This document shows, piece after piece, positions 1 to 6,965 of a DNA stretch of 16,862 bases (position 1 is the first letter of the stretch; each line of letters starts with the position of its first letter). The DNA is from Aureococcus anophagefferens. Lineage: Eukaryota > Sar > Pelagophyceae > Pelagomonadales > Pelagomonadaceae. The stretch spans positions 170,507 to 187,368 of the forward strand of contig NW_008705612.1 in NCBI RefSeq assembly GCF_000186865.1. The letters run 5' to 3'. The position numbers were made by a program, and so were the translations under genes. The notes under the pieces are model-generated. The model saw only the letters and a list, made by a program, of their open reading frames with translations, searched no databases and was not told the DNA's origin.

Positions 1-1
1 A

Positions 2-100
2 CCCGCAGCAGATGATGAACCCGCAGCAGATGATGAACCCGAAGGACGTGCACCCGGAGCAGATGCACCCGGAGCAGATGCACCCGGAGCAGATGCACAC

Positions 101-136
<36 letters not shown>
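2..136 (+). repeat. Nested tandem repeats ending in a GCA/CAG microsatellite
   Basis: Two perfect 18-bp units start at 2 and 20 (CCCGCAGCAGATGATGAA). Three 15-bp units start at 51, 66 and 81 (CACCCGGAGCAGATG), with a diverged fourth at 96. Eleven consecutive GCA triplets run from 104 to 136, followed by interrupted copies to about 165. All period lengths are multiples of three, so expansion or contraction keeps the reading frame of the enclosing ORF. Confidence 0.9.
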
Positions 137-139
<3 letters not shown>

Positions 140-994
140 GCTGCAGCAACAGCAGCAGCAGCAGATGATGATGCACCAGCAGAAGCAGGGTACGCGGATG
201 CGGGCGCAATTGTCGAGCATGGGGATTCATTTGACAAGTTTAGCGTGGATGGTAGCTTGGATTTCGTCGACGATGTGGATGACATGGATGATCAACCAAG
301 ACCGCCAGAAGAACTCATCCCAATAGAAGACTCTTTTTGTTCTCCGGCACTAATTGAGTCTGCTATTAAGATGATTTCGGCTGACGGTTTAGCCGCAGCA
401 AACAAATTAAGACAATTCGACGCAGGTGCGACTACTGGCCAAAGCAGCGCAATCGCTCCAGCTTTACCTGCTGACTTCATAAAAGACCTGAAGGACGAGT
501 TTTCATGCGTGCACCAGGAGGCGGAGGACCTAAAAATAGGTTTCGGAGGCATGGGACGCTGCGTACAACTCAACACGAATTGCATTAATTCGTACGCAGG
601 GGACTCCACTAAGCTGACACTCCAGGTCATGGATGGCTGCTTCAATAAAAATGCTTCTGCGTGTAATGCGCACGGCCGGCGCTTGCGATGCGCACAGGGC
701 GATATCCATCAGTTTCGGGTCTTGGGCGCATGCGTAATCTTGTTCGTATTGGTAGATGAAGAAGGGCTCATATTTGACAGTCCCCACAAAACGCATCTGC
801 TCGTGCAGGTGAAAGAGTCCCGGGAATTTGCCATCGTCAACTGGCATAGCTTGGAGAACCACTCCACTCGGCGCTGCTTTCCAGACTGGACAACAACAGG
901 CCACAAAATATTAGAGGAATTAAGAACAAAGTTGAAATCAAAAGAATGCATGTTTTATTATCTTATACATATTAGATTTCTGACTTATAGGTAA
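2..994 (+). CDS. Unknown Ala/Asp-rich protein, 5'-truncated by the window edge
   Basis: The frame is open from base 2 to the TAA at 992-994 (330 residues), so the start lies to the left; the first in-frame ATG is at 284 and GTG at 245 is only an alternative start. The N-terminal part is low complexity: two AADDEP units, three GADAP-like units, then a poly-Ala tract made from GCA repeats, followed by an acidic segment near residues 75-100 rich in Asp and Val. After about residue 105 the composition becomes ordinary and globular, with several Cys and a hydrophobic stretch (VILFVLV) near residue 245. The last 20 or so codons are AT-rich and may be intron or spacer rather than true coding. I do not recognise a family. 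The same DNA in the Gln frame gives poly-Gln, but that frame closes at 326, so the Ala frame is preferred. Confidence 0.55.
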
Positions 995-995
995 A

Positions 996-2216
996 ATGAG
1001 AGCCGTCTATGCCATGAAGAGTAAAAGCAATGCGAAACAAATTAAAGCAAAACGAGATGCGTTGGGAGAAGCAGGATACGCCTCTTTCATATCTACATAC
1101 TCTAACGAAATGGAATGCAAATTACCAGGTGAACACAAGAGTTTCTTCTTATTCTTATTCTTACCACCAGGTGAACACAAGAGCAAACTCAAGCAAGCGG
1201 AAGAGGTGAACGACCTCATGTTATTAGAACGTCGACCCCGGCCGAGGATGTGCCGACAAGAATATAAAGAGCCACAGGAGGAACTTAGAGGAGTTTGGGA
1301 GACAGGAGGTGGAAAAGCAGCACAAGCGAAGAGTTTGCCGGCACAACCAAAGCAGCAGCGCAAGCGAAGAGCTAGAGCTGCCAGTGCAAAGGAGCCCAAG
1401 GAGAAGAAGCCGAAGGAGGAGGACCACGAGAAGCTCGAGCGGCAAAAAGAATACCAACAGCGAACAAGGCAGATCCAAGAAATCCAACAACAACTCCAAC
1501 AAACAAATCAAGCAGTACTTTCTTTTCAACAGCCTCGAGAACCACAGGCGAACAGTTTCAACAAACAGTCGTTCGAGGAAGGCGCTAAGCAAGCTAAAGA
1601 ATCACTCGAATGGGGGATATCGCAAGCAACAGCAATGAACAAAGAAGCGGCCGCTCTAAACGCAGAAAGAGCGAAATTACAGCACCAGCATTACTTGGAT
1701 ACTACTCGCGGACCTCCTCCAGCTCAATCGCAAGGCCAGAGTCAATCGCAAGGCCAGAATCCGACCATGTTTGCACCTCCACAAACACCGCAGGCTCTTT
1801 TGCACGCACCAGCTCCAGCTGCACTGATGCTAGCAGCTGCAGCACATGCCCAGCATTACATGGATACTACTCGCGGACCTCCTCCAGCTCAATCGCAAGG
1901 CCAGAATCAATCGCAAGGCCAGAATCCGACCATGTTTGCACCTCCACAAACACCTCAGGCTCTTCAGGCTCTTTTTGCACTGGCAGCACCAGCACCAGCT
2001 CCAGCTGCACTGATGCTATCAGCTGCAGCACATGCAACCGCAGCAAATGAAACCGCAGCAAATGCAGCCGCAGCAACCGCAGCAAATGCAGCCGCAGCAC
2101 CCGCAGCAAACAGCGTAGCAGCACAGATAGCAACCCTAGGAACTCTCCTGTTGAATGGGGACATCACTCAAGCTGACTTCGCGCAACTCAAGGCGTCACT
2201 ATTGCCGCCCCCGTGA
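996..2216 (+). CDS. Unknown Gln/Ala-rich protein with internal repeats and a SHOCT-like C-terminus
   Basis: The ORF is 406 codons from ATG 996, one base after the stop of the preceding ORF (TAAAATG). Residues 1-110 are basic and contain a 42-bp insertion with duplicated flanks that may be a retained intron. Residues 110-225 are rich in Lys, Glu and Gln and look like coiled coil. Residues 231-346 hold a 55-residue unit present twice (DTTRGPPPAQSQG ... NPTMFAPPQTPQAL). An Ala-rich linker follows. The last 30 residues (377-403) read QIATLGTLLLNGDITQADFA and onward, a pattern like the short C-terminal (SHOCT) oligomerisation helix pair, where a Gly-Xaa-Ile-Thr turn is followed by a helix ending in LL. 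The two-copy repeat and coiled coil fit a scaffold or self-assembling protein, but the function is unknown. Its 3' end faces the methyltransferase-like gene. Confidence 0.6.
   Translation: MRAVYAMKSKSNAKQIKAKRDALGEAGYASFISTYSNEMECKLPGEHKSFFLFLFLPPGEHKSKLKQAEEVNDLMLLERRPRPRMCRQEYKEPQEELRGVWETGGGKAAQAKSLPAQPKQQRKRRARAASAKEPKEKKPKEEDHEKLERQKEYQQRTRQIQEIQQQLQQTNQAVLSFQQPREPQANSFNKQSFEEGAKQAKESLEWGISQATAMNKEAAALNAERAKLQHQHYLDTTRGPPPAQSQGQSQSQGQNPTMFAPPQTPQALLHAPAPAALMLAAAAHAQHYMDTTRGPPPAQSQGQNQSQGQNPTMFAPPQTPQALQALFALAAPAPAPAALMLSAAAHATAANETAANAAAATAANAAAAPAANSVAAQIATLGTLLLNGDITQADFAQLKASLLPPP
1129..1170 (+). other. Candidate 42-nt intron or 42-bp tandem duplication
   Basis: The 18-bp string ACCAGGTGAACACAAGAG occurs at 1124-1141 and again at 1166-1183. 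Between the copies is a pyrimidine-rich run (TTTCTTCTTATTCTTATTC). Removing 1129-1170 takes out a segment that begins GTGAAC, ends CCAG after a polypyrimidine tract, and is flanked by CCAG on the left and GTGAAC on the right. The length is a multiple of three with no stop, so the ORF stays open whether or not it is spliced. Unspliced, it adds the odd residues FFLFLFLPP; spliced, the protein reads KLPGEHKSKLKQAEE. Confidence 0.4.
1686..2035 (+). repeat. In-frame two-copy tandem repeat, period 165 bp
   Basis: Unit 1 starts at 1686 and unit 2 at 1851, both with CAGCATTAC(T/A)TGGATACT. The first 115 bp of the units are nearly identical; differences include TTG/ATG at the third codon, AGT/AAT and CCG/CCT. 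Unit 2 is longer because of a short insertion around 1970-1995. The period is 55 codons, so the copy is preserved at protein level. Each unit also contains a smaller internal repeat of CAATCGCAAGGCCAGA. Confidence 0.9.
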
Positions 2217-2237
2217 ATCATCACGCTCGGGTGCTTT

Positions 2238-2280
2238 CTCCCATGATGACTGCCTGCAACAGGAACACATGGGAGTTTTT
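2238..2280 (+). terminator. Terminator-like hairpin with T-run between convergent genes
   Basis: CTCCCATG at 2238-2245 pairs perfectly with CATGGGAG at 2268-2275, immediately followed by TTTTT (2276-2280). Inside the loop, CCTG-CAA-CAGG (2253-2263) forms a second small stem. It lies 22 bp past the stop of the plus-strand ORF and 40 bp before the stop of the minus-strand gene. Shape and position fit a transcript 3'-end signal for the plus-strand gene; function is inferred. Confidence 0.4.
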
Positions 2281-2319
2281 AGCGATAACCCGGATCTTAT
2301 TATACTAGAGTATCGGAAT

Positions 2320-3264
2320 CTACGCTAGTTGCATACTACCCCGAGAGTCGTCTATAGCGAGCAGGTCCTTGTATGCCGCTCGTGCGAGCGAACCTGCCAT
2401 CGCGAGTCCAAAATCAGCACTCTCGCGAGCCACTACACCGCAGCACGTCTCTCTATGCGGAAAGCAGCCACAACTATGAGAAGCCGTGCAAATGCGCTTC
2501 TCATAAGGCAGGTCATTTACATGCCAGCTTTTCAAGTTGTTGTATATGACTATCTCCTTCCGATAAGGCGTCCCAAAAAGCATGCATTTGCAGAGGGCAG
2601 TTTTCTTAAGCCCAAAAATAGAATGAAACACATCCTTGCAAATGGGCTGCTTTGGGCCATAGCCCGCAGGTATTTCCATGATCACCTTGCAAAGCGGGTT
2701 CGCCTGCCATGCGGCGATCATCAGCAAACTTATCCACATCAATGTCTCGTTGCCAAACTCAATCTTTCGCGCTTGCTCCTCCGTAAGAGGAGCACCATTC
2801 ACAAGGTCTATCGAGCGACTATGGTGTGCCTCTGACTGCTGCGAAAACGAGCAACAATTCCCAGCAAAAACACAAACACCGGGCGGACAACGCTTGAAGT
2901 AATGACGTTTGTACAACCAAAAGTCACGGAACGAACAGAGCACATGCGGGCGCATGTTCGGATCACCATCCACACCGATGCACCCGCATCTGCCACCACT
3001 AATAGCGTAGATCCGTTGCAAAAACCTGAAGTTGTGCGACCCAAACTCGTAGGCGAAATCCCCATATTTTTCAGGAGCATCGAACCCACAAGGTGGAAGA
3101 GGCGTACTCCTTTTTTTGGTCCCATTATTACTGCAGCAGATGGAGGCTTCTCGCACGCGCAGCTGCTTCATTATACGCACAAGACGTTCCGTAGCTTCGG
3201 CCATGTCTCGATGGTAGCTTTCTCCGATCCAAACGACCTTCGACTTCTTTGCGGGCGAAGACAT
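2320..3264 (-). CDS. Divergent cytosine-5 DNA methyltransferase-like protein
   Basis: This is a complete ORF of 314 residues from ATG 3264. Motifs appear in the order known for C5-cytosine methyltransferases. A Gly-rich GGRCGCIGVDGDP (residues 90-102) could be the SAM-binding motif I. GNCCSFSQQ (135-143) sits where the catalytic PCQxFS loop would be, keeping one Cys and FS but changing Pro to Asn and Gln to Cys. MEIPAGYG (196-203) matches the ENV/ENP motif VI with Asn replaced by Ile. FGTPYRKE (230-237) matches motif VIII, followed by a Cys/His-rich stretch (258-275: ICTASHSCGCFPHRETCC). The usual family length is 300-400 residues, so 314 fits. If active it would transfer a methyl group from SAM to cytosine in DNA, but the altered motifs may mean loss of activity. 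No restriction partner is seen. Similar stand-alone proteins occur in algae and their large DNA viruses. The ORF is secure; the family call is moderate. Confidence 0.55.
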   Translation of the reverse strand: MSSPAKKSKVVWIGESYHRDMAEATERLVRIMKQLRVREASICCSNNGTKKRSTPLPPCGFDAPEKYGDFAYEFGSHNFRFLQRIYAISGGRCGCIGVDGDPNMRPHVLCSFRDFWLYKRHYFKRCPPGVCVFAGNCCSFSQQSEAHHSRSIDLVNGAPLTEEQARKIEFGNETLMWISLLMIAAWQANPLCKVIMEIPAGYGPKQPICKDVFHSIFGLKKTALCKCMLFGTPYRKEIVIYNNLKSWHVNDLPYEKRICTASHSCGCFPHRETCCGVVARESADFGLAMAGSLARAAYKDLLAIDDSRGSMQLA

Positions 3265-3544
3265 GACGCACGAAAAAAAAAAACGGCAACCCGCGCCCCA
3301 ACCCTACCTCCACACTCTCGGAAAACACAAACGAGCACGCCAGAGGCAGCGAAATCGCACGTTTGCAGCGACACGAAGACGCCGCGCGCGGGGCGCTGCG
3401 AGCAGCGCTGAATGCCCCGGCACGGGGCGCCCTTCCGCAGCCCGCGGGGCCCCGAACGCCCCGGGCGGGCCGAGCTAGCACAGCGGGTGGGTCACGAAGC
3501 CCACCGGAGGTCCTCGGGCAGCGATTCCACGCTAAACGCCCACC
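3265..3544. other. GC-rich upstream region of the methyltransferase-like gene
   Basis: No convincing gene is present. An 11-base A run (3273-3283) lies just upstream of the minus-strand start. Beyond it, 3380-3540 is very GC-rich with many CpG steps, like a CpG-rich promoter. Open frames here on both strands have arginine/alanine/proline composition typical of GC-rich non-coding DNA. Confidence 0.4.
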
Positions 3545-3568
3545 ATCGTCTAAGCCGCCCTAGACGAT
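3545..3568. repeat. Perfect 8-bp inverted repeat (hairpin)
   Basis: ATCGTCTA (3545-3552) and TAGACGAT (3561-3568) are perfect reverse complements around an 8-base GC-rich loop. It marks the switch from GC-rich to AT-richer DNA. No role is assigned. Confidence 0.5.
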
Positions 3569-3663
3569 AGACTAACGCGTCCTTAGCGAATAAAGATTGC
3601 TGTACCCACAAAGCTGGTTAGGAGGTGCCATGGTTGACTTCTCACAATAAGTTCATGCAATAG

Positions 3664-3852
3664 GGAGGGAGCTTGAGCACTTATTCCACAAAAACGACGC
3701 TTGCGTTTGAAACGATAGCTGCTCATCCAGAAAGATTAGCGCGAGACCTCATGAGCAATCTACTATCTGATGTCGACCTGCGAGATGCGAGTGTTGCTCA
3801 ACGCACCCTTTCTCATCCATCTCTTATTCCCGATTCACACATTACGTCATAA
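3664..3852 (+). CDS. Possible short coding piece or terminal exon, unknown
   Basis: The frame is open between TAG (3661-3663) and TAA (3850-3852), 62 codons. There is no ATG at the front; TTG 3673 or an internal ATG would be the only starts, or it could be an exon following the AG at 3662-3663. The peptide has ordinary protein composition, for example AAHPERLARDLMSNLLSDVD and AQRTLSHPSLIPDSH, with amphipathic helix spacing. Codon third positions are not GC-biased. No family is recognised and chance is a real possibility. Confidence 0.2.
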   Translation, partial: GGSLSTYSTKTTLAFETIAAHPERLARDLMSNLLSDVDLRDASVAQRTLSHPSLIPDSHITS

Positions 3853-4341
3853 ATGCGATGTCTGGGTTGGCGTTATGGCTACTGATCTTGCTCGACTGAA
3901 AAGAAGTTCTGATTGATTGATACTCGTGCTAAGTTTGGTCAAATTATATGGGTCTGACATGGAAGCCAGAGTCAACCAGCTATATTGGTAGTGCATGCCG
4001 CCTTTGGTACTCCAGCGGGAGGCTCCCTACACAAGGTGTGTGCTAATGACTGACCACTGCTTCTCGTTTAAGCCCCAGAGTTGTCTCCGCAGACGAATTG
4101 TAGCAAGGAAGCGAAGCCGGGAGTTCAAGGGCGTGCTGCACTATACATCCGGAAAACTATCGCGGAATTTGCTTCCGTAGGTCAAGTTCCAGCGCTATAA
4201 TTCGTCGGATACTCACATGTTGGCAATGTGATTGTAACAAGTATCGTTGTGTCTCCTTGATCCGACGCCATTTTCGGGGCGCTCTTACCCAGAATGAACA
4301 CACCTATAGATCCGAGCTGGCTTATATGATGAGTTTCTTTT
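3853..4341. other. Spacer with no supported gene
   Basis: This stretch holds only short frames on both strands without protein-like composition or bias. The longest plus-strand one (3995-4180, 61 codons) is Arg/Ser-rich and ends without a recognisable motif. No tRNA, rRNA or repeat was found by eye. Confidence 0.4.
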
Positions 4342-4690
4342 TCATCTTTTTGCTTCCACCTCGGGATTGGCACGTGTTGTGGACGGGGGGCTTTTGTGTG
4401 GTGTTTCAGAACTTGAGATTGAGATCTTCAGGTCCGCATCTCCCACGAGGGCGTCGTAGTGCCTCGTAATAGCCTTGGTGCTGTTTTCCAATTCTTCAGA
4501 AGCAAGTCCCAGCCCCAGCACGGTGCATTCCACGCAGAGCTGCGATAATCCCCCCATCCCCCGCCGTTCTCAACAAAGCAGCGGGAACTGCACCAATCGG
4601 CATAGTCGAATGTGTGTAATTTAACCATCCGACGCACGTGCGTGGGTCAGTTGCATGAACTCTCCAGATAATAGAATAATCAACAATCAA
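4342..4690 (-). pseudogene. Possible frameshifted small gene or gene remnant
   Basis: Two minus-strand frames look like one coding sequence broken at a homopolymer. The upstream frame (start ATG 4690) reads STMPIGAVPAALLRTAGDGG, then loses coding character. The downstream frame continues from 4557 as LSQLCVECTVLGLGLASEEL and ends at TGA 4342 after an STKAITRHYDALVGDADLK segment. In the downstream frame third codon positions are mostly G or C while first and second positions are not, a coding sign. The switch falls in two runs of C (plus strand 4550-4555 and 4558-4562), a typical indel site. It could be a decayed gene, a sequencing error or chance. No family is recognised. Confidence 0.28.
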
Positions 4691-5044
4691 TGAAAGTTCG
4701 GTGTGGAAAGCTGGAAATGCAAGCTCGTCGCAAAGTCGCTCGCTTTAATAACAACCTAGCTTGTACGGTCCGGTAGGCTCAGATTAAATCCTGGTATAGT
4801 TGTGCCCTTGCGGTCTGGTCTCTTGGCGCCCTCCGCCGCCACCTCCCTAAGCCCTCGGCACTGATGTTTTTTTAATATTTTTCTTTCTTGGAGTGCAGTG
4901 GAGCACGCTGCTGTGTATCTGTGGGAAAGAAATATGGGCGGCTTGATTAATGCTTCAAATCGCAGCCAGATTATAGTCCTCTGTGAATCATCAAATTGGA
5001 TTGGACCTTGGCAAAATGCGTAAGCTAGAAGCCGGAGTTGTATC
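4691..5044. other. 3' flank of the glycosyltransferase gene, no gene seen
   Basis: This non-coding stretch includes a T-rich run (4867-4890). No open frame of credible composition and no RNA gene were recognised. It probably contains the 3' untranslated region of the minus-strand glycosyltransferase. Confidence 0.4.
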
Positions 5045-6466
5045 CTATTTTGTGGCCTTCCACGCGTTGTACTTCAGCCAGTAATCACCACCCTCTACCT
5101 TGCGGAGTAACTTCTTAACGAAAGACACACCATCGGCAACACCATCGCGCTTTGACAAGAGCGTCGCGACCTCTGCTGCGCGAGCTTGAACTTTTTCATC
5201 CGATAAGCACGATATAATGTAGTCACCGAGCATGGATGGCTTGATTTTCTTTAAGTGCGGTGCCTCGACACCAACTCCAAGATCCGACACAGACTTCGCT
5301 GAATCAAACTGATCATACAGAATGGGAGTCACAATAGTCGGTTTCCCAGAGCGGAGTGATGCGACGGTAGTTCCGATGCCTCCATGATGGACTATCACAG
5401 AACACCGTTTAAATAGGTGCTCGTGCGGGGCTGTCTCCATAAAAAGGACGTTTTGAATACAAAAAGAACGGAGGGGCGCCTCGTCCTCTTCGCCGTCGAT
5501 GGCGCTCAGTCCCAACTCCGCCCAACCGCCCAACACGATCCCTCTTTGTTGTGATATCTTTATGGCTCGGAGAGCCAAGAGGGTCATCTCCTTTGCCGAT
5601 CCGCACTTGACGGAGCCCCATCCTACATACACTGGTGGCGAACCACTCTCCAGGAAATTGTTCATGGCCACCAAGGAATCGCCTCCAAAATCCTTCCCTT
5701 GTGAGACGTCGGCAGGAATGATAAGATTGCCGATGTATGTAAACCATGACGGGTCTGTTTCATGACGACCCACAACGGAATCATCCATGCCAACAGCAAC
5801 TGGTAGGAATTCCTTGAACTGCCCTGACATACCAGGGTAGACCCCGTATAGATCAAGGAATTCTTTAGCGCCCGGGAACAAGGTTATGTATTTCTTACCG
5901 AGATGATTCTCAATAAACTCTTCGCCAAGAGCAAGACGAATATCGTTCATGTACTTCCAGAAAATACCATACCAGAGAGGGCGATTCAGTGCACATGGTA
6001 AAGACGGTAGACCAAAGGGTGCGATGGATGGATCATAGCATAACGCTCGGCTCAAAATGAGAGGAAAGCACGGTACCGAAGTAACATGAGGAACCCAAAC
6101 AGGATCGAGAAAGTGTTGTGTGCCCATGAGACACATGTCTGGCTTCGAGTCATTCAGAAACTTGATCATCGATTCAGCTGACTGTTTCAGTGCTTTTTTG
6201 TTCAAGGCTCCAAGCGCATCCAAAAATCCGACCATGTTCTTGTTTTGATTTGCACGGTTTATTGCGTCGCCGACAAATGTGGATTTGAAAGGTATGCCGT
6301 TCGATTCAAAGCTTAACCCCAGATCTACGACGAGAGATTCATGGTCAGGATTTGTGAACACGGTGACTCTCATGCCTGCTCGCATGAGACCAAGAGCCAG
6401 CGCGCAATAAGGCTGGCAATCACCTCGGGAGCCGCTGGCACAAATGACCACTGAACAGGCCGCCAT
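5045..6466 (-). CDS. GT1-family UDP-glycosyltransferase, sterol glucosyltransferase type
   Basis: The protein has 473 residues from ATG 6466; a TTG three codons upstream is unlikely in a eukaryote. The N-terminal domain begins SVVICASGSRGDCQPYCALA (residues about 5-24), the glycosyltransferase family 28-type start with the GSRGD loop, then VTVFTNPDHESLV. The C-terminal Rossmann domain has PPVYVGWGSVK (about 277-287) and the donor-binding signature HHGGIGTTVASLRSGKPTIV (360-379), followed by PILYDQF (381-387). This layout fits enzymes that move glucose from UDP-glucose to a lipid acceptor such as a sterol; the closest known types are UGT80/UGT51-like sterol 3-beta-glucosyltransferases, here without the PH/GRAM membrane domains of the fungal form. 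No signal peptide or membrane helix is evident, so it is probably cytosolic or peripheral. The acceptor is inferred. The gene is intact and uninterrupted, with repeats in its upstream region. Confidence 0.9.
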   Translation of the reverse strand: MAACSVVICASGSRGDCQPYCALALGLMRAGMRVTVFTNPDHESLVVDLGLSFESNGIPFKSTFVGDAINRANQNKNMVGFLDALGALNKKALKQSAESMIKFLNDSKPDMCLMGTQHFLDPVWVPHVTSVPCFPLILSRALCYDPSIAPFGLPSLPCALNRPLWYGIFWKYMNDIRLALGEEFIENHLGKKYITLFPGAKEFLDLYGVYPGMSGQFKEFLPVAVGMDDSVVGRHETDPSWFTYIGNLIIPADVSQGKDFGGDSLVAMNNFLESGSPPVYVGWGSVKCGSAKEMTLLALRAIKISQQRGIVLGGWAELGLSAIDGEEDEAPLRSFCIQNVLFMETAPHEHLFKRCSVIVHHGGIGTTVASLRSGKPTIVTPILYDQFDSAKSVSDLGVGVEAPHLKKIKPSMLGDYIISCLSDEKVQARAAEVATLLSKRDGVADGVSFVKKLLRKVEGGDYWLKYNAWKATK

Positions 6467-6586
6467 AACGCGCAATTGATTGAGCCCCGGGAGCTCCAGC
6501 GACCCTGGAGGTAGATGTGTCTTCCGTATCTACACCGAAAACCACGTTTCTTAGCCCAGACCACACGGCCCACGACGGTGATGTTT

Positions 6587-6765
6587 GGTGTGTGGTTTGA
6601 GGCTGTTGAAAACGAGTGGTGTGTGGTTTGGGGGCATCGAAAATCGACGATCGATGTGTGGTTTGGGGGCCACGAGTCGGCAGCAGCACGTTCGGCGCGC
6701 GTCACGGTTCTCAGCCACAATGGTGTGTGGTTTGGGCTGCCAGCATTAGAGTGGTTTGTGGTGTG
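6587..6765. repeat. Five dispersed copies of a GTGTGGTTTG motif upstream of the glycosyltransferase
   Basis: Copies of (GGT/GAT)GTGTGGTTTG(GGGG) occur at 6587-6600, 6618-6634, 6653-6669 and 6722-6736, with a rearranged copy (GTGGTTTGTGGTGTG) at 6751-6765. Spacings are irregular (about 31, 35 and 69 bp). An inverted relative (CCAGACCACACGG) lies at 6556-6568. On the gene strand the motif reads CAAACCACAC. They occupy 120-300 bp upstream of the ATG, as expected for transcription-factor sites, but a decayed minisatellite is also possible. Confidence 0.6.
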
Positions 6766-6800
6766 AGCACCACCAATCACATCACCGTCGTGGGCCGTGA

Positions 6801-6965
6801 CCACATCATATAGAGGCCGAGCTCGAACGCGTCGAGCAGCTCGTGCCGCCAGTTGATGGAGAACAACGAACAGTATTAGAGCGCGGAACTCCGCGACTAC
6901 GCGCTCGACGCCCAACGCGCCGAGTTCCAGCTACAAGCTCCACTGGCCCAGGCTGGCAGGCCGCG
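6801..6965 (+). pseudogene. Decayed coding remnant, coiled-coil-like
   Basis: One frame from 6801 gives EAELERVEQLVPP with GC-rich third positions. A second frame continues as QLMENNEQY, stop, then SAELRDYALDAQRAEFQLQA (about 6872-6931), again with GC-biased third positions. Together they look like a helical segment broken by a frameshift and an in-frame TAG. No family is recognised; it may be a Gag or cytoskeletal-type fragment, or chance in GC-rich DNA. Confidence 0.22.

Noticed and set aside
12..326. Gln-rich ORF with HPEQM repeats and poly-Gln
   Set aside because: The frame closes soon after the repeat, with a Met/Trp-rich non-protein-like end. The Ala frame over the same bases stays open for 330 codons with ordinary protein after the repeat.
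1610..2050. 146-codon ORF overlapping the repeat region
   Set aside because: A Ser/Thr-rich shadow frame of the 996-2216 gene that simply mirrors its nucleotide repeats.
3730..3765. AAAGATTAGCGCGAGACC-like string resembling U6 snRNA
   Set aside because: The similarity breaks after a few bases, and the ACAGAGA box and the rest of U6 are missing.
4888..4905. GGAGTGCAGTGGAGC after a T-run, resembling a primate Alu end
   Set aside because: Only about 13 matching bases with no further Alu sequence; chance.
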